Shown here piece by piece: positions 15,233 through 23,178 of a DNA stretch of 47,362 nt (its first letter is position 1; every line of letters starts with the position of its first letter). The notes beneath the pieces were generated by a model. That model saw nothing but the letters and a program-made list of their open reading frames with translations. It was not told where the DNA came from and did not search any database. The translations under genes and the position numbers were made by a program. This DNA is from Clostridiaceae bacterium UBA4839 (GTDB taxonomy: Bacteria > Bacillota > Clostridia > Clostridiales > Caloramatoraceae), in the NCBI GenBank assembly GCA_002400085.1, contig DHEX01000138.1, positions 1 through 47,362 of the forward strand. The letters are read 5' to 3'.

Positions 15233-16956
15233 TTACACCACTTTTTAATTGCTTCATATTCTTCATCAGTTATTTTAAAATAATCTTTTAGAATATTATC
15301 TATATTATCTTTAAAATTATCCTTTTTGCTTATAACTTCATCCTCCACTTCCTTTATTAAATTTGGTATTTTAAGCTTCATAATTTTGTTAGGATAGTAT
15401 TCATATAAATTGTCTCCAAGTTTTTTTGCCATAGATTTTATATAAAACTCATATATTCTGCTGTTTAAAATGCCTAGCAGATATTCATAACTTATCATTC
15501 CCTGAAACATATCCTTAATTCTAATTCCATACACATCTGCACTAAAATAGCTTCCTTCATCCAATGCAAATCTGTTAGATGATGCTTTAAAAGGATATAC
15601 TATTTTTTTATTTTCAAAGAGTCTTTTATCCCTTCCCCATTGAATTTCATACCATTTTCTTAATCCTTTTTTACACTCACGCCTTAATTTAAGCTTTTCT
15701 TTGAAATTTTCAATATGCTTTAGTGCATTCTTATAATTTTCAATATTCAATAAATCATTTGTATATATAAGTACATCACTTGAAGGTTCTATATAAAAGG
15801 GTTTTATATCTTTATTTTTAATCCAAGGCTTTAATATGCCCTTTTCAATTAAAAGCTCGTCAGCTGTATTATTATCCATGACAAAGGCACTATCACAGCC
15901 CGTTATAACCCCTTGAAAGCTGTCACATAATATATTAAGCTCCACACCTTTAATTTTATTTAAAACATTTTCCTCAATAGTGCTTAGAAAAATCCATCCG
16001 TCATCCTTTAAGCTATCACTTTTTACATTTAAACAGCTTACATACTTATTCTCCCCTAGTTTTATATCTTCAAATACTTTACTTCCCTTATCCTTTGCTG
16101 ATATATTGAGTTTATAGTAATTTATACTGTTTGAAGGCTTTTGTTTTATAACAGTTAAAATTATATTATCTATTCCTACTCCTTTAATTACCCTTACCCC
16201 ATAAAAATCAATTATCTTATCTATAAAGTTTTTGCTTAAAAAATTCCTGATGCCTTTCCCATTTAATGCCTCTAACATATATCTTGATGTAAAAAATTGC
16301 AGTATCCCGCCTTCATAAAGAGAGTTTACAGATTTTTTAATAAAGCAATAAGAAATATCTCCCTTATCCCTAAAAACATCATCATACTTGCTGGAAAGTT
16401 TTCTTCTATAATCTTCACTTAAAACCTTATGCCCCATATATGGCGGATTCCCAATTATAATATCAAATCCAGTATTTTCGCTTAATAAAAAGTCTTTTTC
16501 TAATATATTATCAGATAATACCCCAGATCTTTCATAAAGTTCAATTTTAGTAATAAGAACTGCTGTATTATCTGTATCAAATCCAAATATATTATTGTTT
16601 ATTATATGCTGCTCTGGGTTTTCAAGTTTAAGCTCCTTTGCCATTTCTATAAGTTTTTCATAAATGCATATTAAAAAATACCCGCCTCCACAGCATGGGT
16701 CTAAAATTTTTATATATATATTTTGCTTATAGTTTATTTTTGAAATAGCATCAGATACCATAAAATCAACTATTTCAACAGGAGTATAAAATCTTCCTGT
16801 ATTTTTTTTTGATTCTTTTTTACATAAATTTTGATATATTTCCCCTATACTTTTCTTTACATTCCATTTTTCTTTAAATTTTGAAAGGGATTGCTTGTTG
16901 CCATTAACAATATCTTTATATAAAAAATTTATATCACTGACAAATTCTTTTAACAT
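15229..16956 (-). CDS. camA: Orphan N6-adenine DNA methyltransferase, CamA-like
   Basis: Methylates adenine in duplex DNA using S-adenosylmethionine. The N-terminal motif X is GRFYTPVEIVDFMV (54-67), motif I is ILDPCCGGG (84-92), and the catalytic motif IV is NPPY (170-173). A large target-recognition domain makes up the second half. From memory, several stretches match CamA of C. difficile closely: NPPYMGHK, SFQGVITGCDSAF, RRECKKGLRKWYE, IQWGRDKRLFE and YPNKIMKLKI. The length (575) is close to the 577 of CamA. No restriction endonuclease gene is adjacent, so it is solitary. CamA modifies CAAAAA and affects sporulation; the same target here is an inference. Confidence 0.88.
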   Translation of the reverse strand: MLKEFVSDINFLYKDIVNGNKQSLSKFKEKWNVKKSIGEIYQNLCKKESKKNTGRFYTPVEIVDFMVSDAISKINYKQNIYIKILDPCCGGGYFLICIYEKLIEMAKELKLENPEQHIINNNIFGFDTDNTAVLITKIELYERSGVLSDNILEKDFLLSENTGFDIIIGNPPYMGHKVLSEDYRRKLSSKYDDVFRDKGDISYCFIKKSVNSLYEGGILQFFTSRYMLEALNGKGIRNFLSKNFIDKIIDFYGVRVIKGVGIDNIILTVIKQKPSNSINYYKLNISAKDKGSKVFEDIKLGENKYVSCLNVKSDSLKDDGWIFLSTIEENVLNKIKGVELNILCDSFQGVITGCDSAFVMDNNTADELLIEKGILKPWIKNKDIKPFYIEPSSDVLIYTNDLLNIENYKNALKHIENFKEKLKLRRECKKGLRKWYEIQWGRDKRLFENKKIVYPFKASSNRFALDEGSYFSADVYGIRIKDMFQGMISYEYLLGILNSRIYEFYIKSMAKKLGDNLYEYYPNKIMKLKIPNLIKEVEDEVISKKDNFKDNIDNILKDYFKITDEEYEAIKKWCN

Positions 16957-16988
16957 TGAATCCTCCTAATAACAATAAAAATACTATA

Positions 16989-17060
16989 TCAAGCAAGTCT
17001 TAGAAGTGCCAATCCAGAGGCACAGCAGCCGTTTGAATATTACGGATGGTAGCCATCAGA
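16989..17060 (+). repeat. Dispersed repeat family C, partial copy
   Basis: This region aligns with the reverse complement of 238-303. Shared pieces are TCTTAGAAG, CCAAT-CAGAG, AGCCGTT and ATTACGGATGGTAGCCATC. It lies between the divergent methyltransferase and pdaA genes. Confidence 0.6.
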
Positions 17061-17109
17061 TAAAGTTTTTGAATAATAAATAGTTTATACTATATACTAA
17101 TTATATATC

Positions 17110-17138
17110 TTAATGTTATCCTGTACATATGCTATACT
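17110..17138 (+). promoter_or_regulatory. Possible pdaA promoter
   Basis: TATACTA near 17133 resembles the -10 of SigG (CATACTA) or SigA (TATACT). A weak TTAATG lies 17 bases upstream. The -35 match is poor, so the sigma factor cannot be decided; pdaA is a SigG gene in Bacillus. Confidence 0.3.
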
Positions 17139-17214
17139 AATATTAATTAAAATGATTTAAATTTTGGCAAAATAACATGTAAAAATATATAAAGCAACAT
17201 AAGGAGTGATTAAA

Positions 17215-18165
17215 TTGCAAAATAAGAGAATATTAGCTTTTATACTATCATTACTAATCATAATGCCTTCATGTTCATCTGCTTCATCTAAACTGCCTAA
17301 GAAAACAGGAAATGATAAATCTATAGAAACATCACAAAAGGAAGAAAAAATAACAGAAAAGCAAGAACCTGAAAAAAAGGAAACTGAAAAAAAAGAAGAA
17401 AATAATAAGCCTGACCTTTCTGAAAACAAAACACAGCCCAGCAATCCGCCAAGCCCATCTGAGTACTCTAATACCAAACGAAGCTGGTACTATAACCCTA
17501 ATAAGACTCATAATGTGCCGGAAGTGCCAAATGATGCAAAAGCAATGCTTAAAAAATATTCAGGGTATTATGTTGGGGACACTTCATCCAAAGTAATTTA
17601 CCTTACATTTGATGAAGGATATGAAAATGGATATACTCCAAAAATATTGGATATATTAAAGGAAAATGATGTTAAAGCAGCATTCTTTGTTACCAAACCT
17701 TATATTACGCAGCAAAAGGATTTAATAAAAAGAATGGTAGATGAAGGTCATACTGTTGGGAATCATTCCTCAACCCATCCATCTATGCCTTCTAAAACTT
17801 CAAATCCTGAATCCTTCAAAAAGGAATTTGCAGATACTGCAAAGGCCTTTAAGGATGTAACAGGAAAGGATATGCCAATGTTTTTTAGACCGCCTATGGG
17901 GGAATATAGCGAAAAATCCCTTAAGATGACTGAGGAGCTTGGATATAAATCTATATTTTGGAGTTTTGCACACAAGGATTGGGAAACAGATAATCAACCT
18001 GGAGCAAATGTATCCCATGACAGAGTAATAAATGGAGTTCATAATGGGGCAATAATTTTGCTTCATGCAGTATCTAAAAGCAATACAGAAGCCCTGGATT
18101 TAATAATAAAAGACCTAAAAGCGCAGGGATATACTTTCAAAACGCTTGAGGACTTACCACAGTGA
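17215..18165 (+). CDS. pdaA: PdaA-type N-acetylmuramic acid deacetylase (spore cortex)
   Basis: Deacetylates muramic acid so that muramic-delta-lactam can form in spore cortex, the mark read by germination lytic enzymes. The NodB domain has TFDEGYENGYT, the zinc ligands D133, H184 and H188 (TVGNHSSTHPSM), FFRPPMGEYSE and a C-terminal ILLHAVS with H284. DEGYENGYT and the SFAHKDW segment are typical of PdaA rather than other deacetylases. A TTG start at 17215 is chosen because AAGGAG lies 8 bases before it; an upstream GTG overlaps that site. The N-terminus is hydrophobic with a cysteine at position 20 (MPSC), so it may be a lipoprotein, though the lipobox is weak. A lysine- and glutamate-rich linker (about 28-85) follows. 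Confidence 0.9.
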   Translation: MQNKRILAFILSLLIIMPSCSSASSKLPKKTGNDKSIETSQKEEKITEKQEPEKKETEKKEENNKPDLSENKTQPSNPPSPSEYSNTKRSWYYNPNKTHNVPEVPNDAKAMLKKYSGYYVGDTSSKVIYLTFDEGYENGYTPKILDILKENDVKAAFFVTKPYITQQKDLIKRMVDEGHTVGNHSSTHPSMPSKTSNPESFKKEFADTAKAFKDVTGKDMPMFFRPPMGEYSEKSLKMTEELGYKSIFWSFAHKDWETDNQPGANVSHDRVINGVHNGAIILLHAVSKSNTEALDLIIKDLKAQGYTFKTLEDLPQ

Positions 18166-18196
18166 TATACCTTCAAGACGCTTAAAGGCTTACCAA

Positions 18197-18300
18197 AGTG
18201 AACTTTTAAGCTAAAGTTTACCATCGAAACTTCAGTTAGGAACTTTGCCCACGAAGCAAAAAAGCGGAACTCTACCTTATAGAAGATAGAGCCTTGAAAA
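18197..18300 (+). repeat. Dispersed repeat family D, copy 1
   Basis: GGAACTTTGCCCACGAAGCA (from 18239) continues through a small hairpin (CTCTACCTTATAGAAGATAGAG) to CCTTGAAAA. The same order occurs on the opposite strand at 40055-40128. It lies just after pdaA and before a terminator. Confidence 0.6.
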
Positions 18301-18318
18301 TAAAAAATTATAATGTTA

Positions 18319-18356
18319 AAAATACTCCTCTTAAATTATTATAAGAGGAGTATTTT
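18319..18356. terminator. Bidirectional terminator between pdaA and a zinc-ribbon gene
   Basis: A perfect 15-bp stem AAAATACTCCTCTTA with TAAGAGGAGTATTTT (18319-18333 and 18342-18356) is followed by T-rich sequence on both strands. Confidence 0.8.
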
Positions 18357-18386
18357 TATGTTACCAGAAAAAATATGACTTAACTT

Positions 18387-18632
18387 TTATAGAACTTTTC
18401 TTAATTTATCATATTCATATTCTTTTATAAACTTATTATTTGAGCCATCTTTAATTACTAAAGTTAACTCATCGCCCTTTATTTTTAAAACTTTACCTTT
18501 TAATTTACTTCCTTTTACATTTACAGGTGCCCCAACCTTTAGTTCCATTAATTTCTCATTTTCACAGCATGGACTATCATGTTCTTCCTTTACAATAGCT
18601 CTGCAATTTTTACAATAATAAAGCTTGCCCAT
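18387..18632 (-). CDS. Small zinc-finger protein with SH3/KOW-like C-terminus, unknown function
   Basis: Short soluble protein of 81 residues. The N-terminus carries four cysteines: CKNC (C7, C10) and PCC (C22, C23). It is followed by a beta-rich half: VGAPVNVKGSKLKGKVLKIKGDELTLVI is split by glycines as in SH3-barrel or KOW modules. No membrane segment is present. GGAGGGAT precedes the ATG. I do not recognise a named family. The combination suggests a small RNA- or protein-binding protein, which is only an inference. Confidence 0.7.
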   Translation of the reverse strand: MGKLYYCKNCRAIVKEEHDSPCCENEKLMELKVGAPVNVKGSKLKGKVLKIKGDELTLVIKDGSNNKFIKEYEYDKLRKVL

Positions 18633-18817
18633 ATGTATCCCTCCTATTATTACACCGTGTAAAACAAAAAAGCCCTTAATATTTAAAATCTGTTTTACTA
18701 ATAGATTATATTCTTCAAAACATTTGAAAATCCTTCTAAATATATATAAATATTTAAACTATTCTAAAGTGCATATATATTTCTTATTTTCCTGCAATTT
18801 ATCTGAGGGCAAAATAA

Positions 18818-18893
18818 TAGGGACCGGTCTTGATCATTCCTCTATGTGATGATCAGAATCTAGGGGACGGAACGGTCAAGACCGGTCCCTACA
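18818..18893. repeat. Element A, stand-alone copy
   Basis: TAGGGACCGGTCTTGATC at the left is the inverted copy of GGTCAAGACCGGTCCCTACA at the right, making a long imperfect hairpin. It is related to the copies at 13-90 and 13713-13791 but carries CCGG in the arms. It is not embedded in element B. Confidence 0.75.
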
Positions 18894-19065
18894 GTGTAGG
18901 GGCGAACATTGTTCGTCCGTTTTCATTAATGATTATAATTTTAGATGAATATGTACAGTTGCCATTACTGTGGGAGCAGGTTTCCATACCCCCATAATTT
19001 TGCATATAACTACATTTCAAGCAGCATATATAACAATAAGGGCGAACAATGTTCGCCCCTACACT
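18893..19065. mobile_element. MITE-like element E with 23-nt perfect terminal inverted repeats
   Basis: Left end 18893-18915 and right end 19043-19065 are perfect inverted copies of AGTGTAGGGGCGAACATTG plus TTCG. Each end is itself nearly palindromic (CGAACATTGTTCG). The 127-base interior is AT-rich and has no transposase. It directly abuts element A (18818-18893), sharing the CTACAGTG junction. The size of 173 bp and the structure fit a non-autonomous miniature element. Confidence 0.7.
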
Positions 19066-19159
19066 AGACAATTTTTGATTATGCAAATAGCTAAACTGTA
19101 TATTAAATTTGATTTGCAAAATTTCACTTTTTCTGCGTTTTTAGATATTTTAAATTGAT

Positions 19160-20320
19160 TTAAAATAGTGACACTAACATGTATATGAAATGAGCTGATA
19201 TTCCAGCAGCCAGTCCACCAATTGTATGGCTTAGTATTGCTTTATTGGTAAGCTCCCTGCAATTTAAAGCATCCATCATAGCAACATGAGTACTTAAATA
19301 TCCGCTCCAGCACATACCCATTGCAGTAAAAACTGCAATTTCATTCTTGCCAGCAACTCCTGTCTTTATAAACTTTGGTACAAGTCCGATAGCAGCTCCA
19401 ACAGCCCCTAAAGATGTTATTGGAAATGCAATGGCTTCTGGTCTTTGAAATCCCAAAAGCGGTTTTATAATAAAGCTTAATTTCTCTCCAAGCCATGGTA
19501 AAAATGCTACACCCTCATAAGCTGCCCCTGTATATGCGCCGCTATCAGAAGGTCCGTTAGTAAGCATCATAACAAGGGTACATATTATTATAACCCCAGG
19601 TATGATTGAAAGCCCTGTATCCACACCATTTTTACCGCCGTCAAGTGAAGCTTCAAGAAGCCTTTGAAAGGAACTTCCCTTTCTAACTTCTCTATATTTG
19701 AGTACATCATAATCGGTATCACTACTGCTGCACACCATTTCTTCTGTCCCATAAACTTTTTTCGTATATTTTAGCATCAACCTTACACTTACAATACTCC
19801 CTATTATAGCGCCAATATTACCTATAATCGCAGGAATAAAATAGCTTTCGCCATTACCTGCTTGTGAAATCATAAAAGTTGTAACAACGAGACCCATCCC
19901 ATAAGAAGTACCCAAATTAGTAAGAGCCGGCAGCTGATACTTTTTAAAGAATTTTGTAAATCCCTTATCGTTTGCCAGGGAAAGTATTGCAGGGTTATCA
20001 GAAAGATAAGTGGTAAGTATTCCTACAGAAGCAGCCCCTGGAAGGTCATAAAGGGGCTTCATAAGCGGTGATAATATTTTATTTATAAGGGCTACTATCC
20101 CAAACTCAGAAAGCACCGCCCCAAAAGCCCCAGCTAGTACTGCTATCGCCATTATAAGAAAGACGGTATTAATTATCAAATCATGGCCTGTATTCATCAT
20201 AGTTTTAAACATATTTGCCGTTCCCATTTTTTTACCTATCAGCATAAAAAAAGCTGAAATTCCTATTAGCCAAATGAAGGATTCTTTATTAATTGCCTTT
20301 ACTACTTTCCTTTGTTCCAT
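19160..20320 (-). CDS. YjiH-family Gate-domain membrane protein, candidate histidine-pathway transporter
   Basis: Integral membrane protein of 386 residues with about eight to ten hydrophobic segments arranged as two Gate repeats. The first half has AFGAVLSEFGIVALINKILS and the second FTAMGMCWSGYLSTHVAMMD. The YjiH family is annotated as nucleoside-recognition proteins, but substrates are mostly unproven. It is the last gene of the hut operon, 18 bases after fchA, with its own GGAGAA site. This context suggests transport of histidine, urocanate or a related compound. That is inference only. Confidence 0.75.
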   Translation of the reverse strand: MEQRKVVKAINKESFIWLIGISAFFMLIGKKMGTANMFKTMMNTGHDLIINTVFLIMAIAVLAGAFGAVLSEFGIVALINKILSPLMKPLYDLPGAASVGILTTYLSDNPAILSLANDKGFTKFFKKYQLPALTNLGTSYGMGLVVTTFMISQAGNGESYFIPAIIGNIGAIIGSIVSVRLMLKYTKKVYGTEEMVCSSSDTDYDVLKYREVRKGSSFQRLLEASLDGGKNGVDTGLSIIPGVIIICTLVMMLTNGPSDSGAYTGAAYEGVAFLPWLGEKLSFIIKPLLGFQRPEAIAFPITSLGAVGAAIGLVPKFIKTGVAGKNEIAVFTAMGMCWSGYLSTHVAMMDALNCRELTNKAILSHTIGGLAAGISAHFIYMLVSLF

Positions 20321-20337
20321 ATGAAATTCTCCATTCT

Positions 20338-20979
20338 TTACAGTTTACTATATACACATTCCATAATATGAGCCTTCCTTGTATTGCCGCTTTCAACTAT
20401 GTCATCACATTCCTTTTGCTTTTGAATGACTAATTCCTTATTCTTAATACTGCCAAGATTTATTTTTACATTTAAAATTGCACTTTCTATGGCTGTCTGG
20501 CACATAAGAGTACCTACTCCTGCATCCGATACTGCATTTTTATTCCCATACATTGCTGCTATCTCAAGATAATCATAAACTTTTAAAGTTTTTCTTGCTA
20601 CATTAAGTGGAACTTCCATAGCTTTTAAATATTCTTCTTGAATCTTATTTGACCTTAACGTTTTTTCTTCTTCAGTTTGCTTTGGAAGCTTAAAAGCTGC
20701 TATAACACCATTAAAAGCTACTGCATCTTCATCCATCATTACTAAAAACTCATCTTTTAATTTAAGAGCTTCTTTTAAATTATCATTAATTTTTTTCTTT
20801 ATATCCTCATCATATCCCTCATAAGATTTTTTATCCACTGTAAGATTATAAACCATACAGGATAGGGCGCAGGATATAGATGATGCAAGTGCAGCAACTG
20901 CACCTCCTCCTGGAGCTGGTGAATTTGATGATAGTTCATTAATAAAATCCTTTAATGTCATACTGCTTGAATCTGCCAT
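20338..20979 (-). CDS. fchA: Formimidoyltetrahydrofolate cyclodeaminase
   Basis: Converts 5-formimino-tetrahydrofolate to 5,10-methenyl-tetrahydrofolate and ammonia, after FtcD in histidine breakdown. The signature SNSPAPGGGAVAALASSISC is at about residues 15-34. The central and C-terminal helices include AAMYGNKNAVSDAGVGTLM. The length of 213 residues fits stand-alone bacterial enzymes; in mammals it is fused to FtcD. AAGGGGTGAT precedes the ATG. It is the fourth gene of the operon. Confidence 0.93.
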   Translation of the reverse strand: MADSSSMTLKDFINELSSNSPAPGGGAVAALASSISCALSCMVYNLTVDKKSYEGYDEDIKKKINDNLKEALKLKDEFLVMMDEDAVAFNGVIAAFKLPKQTEEEKTLRSNKIQEEYLKAMEVPLNVARKTLKVYDYLEIAAMYGNKNAVSDAGVGTLMCQTAIESAILNVKINLGSIKNKELVIQKQKECDDIVESGNTRKAHIMECVYSKL

Positions 20980-21012
20980 TTTATCACCCCTTTTAATTAA
21001 ATTTTACATTAA

Positions 21013-22251
21013 TCAATCATTCTCTACAGCAACTTTACCATTTTTAATTACATAGTGAACATGATTTATGCCAAAATGATAAATTAAATAATTTTCATTT
21101 GGTGCATTCATTATTAAAATATCTGCTATTTTACCTTTTTCAAGGCTTCCAACTGAATTCCCCCTATCAATTGCATAGGCTGAATTAATTGTCATAGCAT
21201 TAATAACCTCATTTGGGTTCATTCCCATTCCCATAGAAGCAAAAACCATAATACTTTGAAGGGATTCACAAGGGCATGTTCCTGGGTTATAATCTGTAGC
21301 AAGAGCAACTGCAAGACCTTCTTCTATCATTTTTCTTGCCCTTGCAAACCTACCCATTCTTAAATAAAATGATGTTCCAGGAAGAAGTACAGGAATGACA
21401 TCTGCTTCTTTCATATCATGTATTTCTTCATCTGAAGCAGCAACTAAATGTTCAGCAGATATTGCTCCAAGTTTAGCAGCTAAACTTGCCCCACCCATAG
21501 GCTCTATTTCATCTGCATGAATTTTCACCTTAAATCCTAAATCTATTCCTCTTCTAAGTATTTTTTCACTTTCCTCAATAGAAAATGCACCATCTTCGCA
21601 AAAGCAATCTACAAATTCTGCTAAGTGGTTTTCTGCAACATAGGGCATTACTTTATCTATCATTAAATTTATATATCCATCCCTGTTATCCTTATATTCA
21701 GGCGGTATAGCATGAGCCCCCAAATAAGTTCTAACTATATCTACTGGATGATTAATATTTTTAAGAACTTCAAGGCTTTTTACCTCATCAACAAAATTAA
21801 GTCCATATCCAGATTTAGCCTCTACTGTAGTAGTACCCCATTTCAGCATTATATTTAAGCTATTAATGACTTTATTGGTTAAGTTTTCAAATGAGGCAGC
21901 TCTTGTAGCTCTTACTGTACTTAATATTCCGCCTCCAGCATTAAGTATGTCAATATACTTAACCCCATTAAGTTTCATTTCAAGTTCATTTTCTCTTGAG
22001 CCATAATGAACAAGATGTGTATGCGGGTCCACTAATCCCGGCATAACAACTTTTCCTTCCGCATCAATTACTTTTGTATGCTTCTCTATAAAAGAGCTGC
22101 CATCACCATGAGAAACCTCTGTTATTTTGCCGTTATCTACTGCTACAAATCCATTTTCAATAACACCAATATCCTCCATTTCATCACCATGCTTTGGCCC
22201 ATTTGATGCGCAAGTAATTATTCTGCCATTTTTTATAACCAAGTCCGCCAT
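21013..22251 (-). CDS. hutI: Imidazolonepropionase
   Basis: Metal-dependent amidohydrolase that opens 4-imidazolone-5-propionate to N-formiminoglutamate. The metal-binding motif VDPHTHLVH lies at about residues 74-82, followed by GSRENE. HADEIEPMGGASLA and ALATDYNPGTCPCES also match the family. The start at 22251 (MADLVIKNG) is chosen because ATAGGAGTGAT precedes it; the longer frame would overlap ftcD. This gives 412 residues. It begins 10 bases after the ftcD stop. Confidence 0.95.
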   Translation of the reverse strand: MADLVIKNGRIITCASNGPKHGDEMEDIGVIENGFVAVDNGKITEVSHGDGSSFIEKHTKVIDAEGKVVMPGLVDPHTHLVHYGSRENELEMKLNGVKYIDILNAGGGILSTVRATRAASFENLTNKVINSLNIMLKWGTTTVEAKSGYGLNFVDEVKSLEVLKNINHPVDIVRTYLGAHAIPPEYKDNRDGYINLMIDKVMPYVAENHLAEFVDCFCEDGAFSIEESEKILRRGIDLGFKVKIHADEIEPMGGASLAAKLGAISAEHLVAASDEEIHDMKEADVIPVLLPGTSFYLRMGRFARARKMIEEGLAVALATDYNPGTCPCESLQSIMVFASMGMGMNPNEVINAMTINSAYAIDRGNSVGSLEKGKIADILIMNAPNENYLIYHFGINHVHYVIKNGKVAVEND

Positions 22252-22261
22252 ATTATCACTC

Positions 22262-23158
22262 CTATTCAGATATTCTCCTTTCAAGTACCTGATCAATATC
22301 AAAGTTTTCTATTTGAAGATAATATTCAGCACAATCAATAAGTGCCTTCATTGGTACAAGCCCTATAACTTCACTTCCAACAACAGGGACACCATATCTT
22401 TTTGCTTCCATTTTAACCATTTCAAAAGCTCTATAAACAGCAGTTTTTTCATAATTAACTAAATTCATGGATACTTGAACTATGTTCCTTTCCTCAAGCT
22501 TAACACCCATAGCCTTTACACACCTTAATCCTCCGCCAATAAACCTAACTTTCTTTGCAATAGCCTTAGCTATTTCAATGTTATCTGTTCCAAGATTAAC
22601 ATTAAAAGCAACAAGAGGAACTCTTGCACCAACTGCTGAGCAACCGCTCTTTTCATTCATTTCACTTGGTCCAAAATCAGGTTTCCATTCTGGCTGTTTT
22701 ATTTTTTCAAAAAATCCTTCGTACTGTCCCCTTCTTATATCTGCAAGATTCTGCCTTTCCTTGCACGAAGCAGCGTCCTCATAAAGGTATACAGGGATAT
22801 TAAGCTCTTCTCCCATTCTCTTTCCAACTTCTTTGGCTATATCTACACATTCTTCTATTGTGACATTTTTAATTGGAATAAACGGCACCACGTCAACTGC
22901 TCCCATTCTTGGATGTCCACCATGATGTAATCTCATGTCAATTAACTCTGAAGCTTTCTTTGATAGGTTAAAAGCTGCCGCTTTTACCTCTTCAGGGCCA
23001 CCTACAAAAGTAACAACAGATCTATTATGATCCTTATCTGATGAATAATCTAAAAGCTTAACGCCTTCAACTTTTCTAACTTCATCCACAATTTTTTCAA
23101 TCTTCTCTTTGTCCCTGCCTTCTGAAAAATTTGGGACACATTCAACTATTCTTTCCAT
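22262..23158 (-). CDS. ftcD: Glutamate formimidoyltransferase
   Basis: Transfers the formimino group of N-formiminoglutamate to tetrahydrofolate, releasing glutamate. The N-terminus MERIVECVPNFSEGRDKEKI and the central LHHGGHPRMGAVDVVPFIP are hallmark stretches. The length of 298 residues corresponds to the transferase domain alone, with the cyclodeaminase encoded separately as fchA. AGGAGGTGA precedes the ATG. It lies 20 bases after hutH. Confidence 0.95.
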   Translation of the reverse strand: MERIVECVPNFSEGRDKEKIEKIVDEVRKVEGVKLLDYSSDKDHNRSVVTFVGGPEEVKAAAFNLSKKASELIDMRLHHGGHPRMGAVDVVPFIPIKNVTIEECVDIAKEVGKRMGEELNIPVYLYEDAASCKERQNLADIRRGQYEGFFEKIKQPEWKPDFGPSEMNEKSGCSAVGARVPLVAFNVNLGTDNIEIAKAIAKKVRFIGGGLRCVKAMGVKLEERNIVQVSMNLVNYEKTAVYRAFEMVKMEAKRYGVPVVGSEVIGLVPMKALIDCAEYYLQIENFDIDQVLERRISE

Positions 23159-23178
23159 AATATTACTTCACCTCCTAG

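Larger units (their letters stand above)
18633..19159. other. Intergenic region with two palindromic elements
   Basis: No convincing gene occurs here. The first 180 bases are AT-rich unique sequence that should hold the promoter of the zinc-finger gene. Positions 18818-19065 are occupied by an A element followed directly by element E (both listed separately). The final 90 bases, after the YjiH gene stop, show no clear terminator hairpin. One minus-strand reading frame spans 18889-19119 but is formed by the repeat. Confidence 0.6.

Noticed and set aside
15229..16956. Type IIG restriction-modification enzyme
   Set aside because: The protein lacks an N-terminal nuclease domain: motif X begins near residue 54, leaving no room for one, and no restriction gene is adjacent.
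17206..17214. GTG at 17206 as the pdaA start
   Set aside because: It overlaps the AAGGAG ribosome binding site; the TTG at 17215 has correct spacing from it.
18889..19119. Minus-strand reading frame of 76 codons
   Set aside because: It is formed by the inverted-repeat element E and has no ribosome binding site or recognisable protein features.
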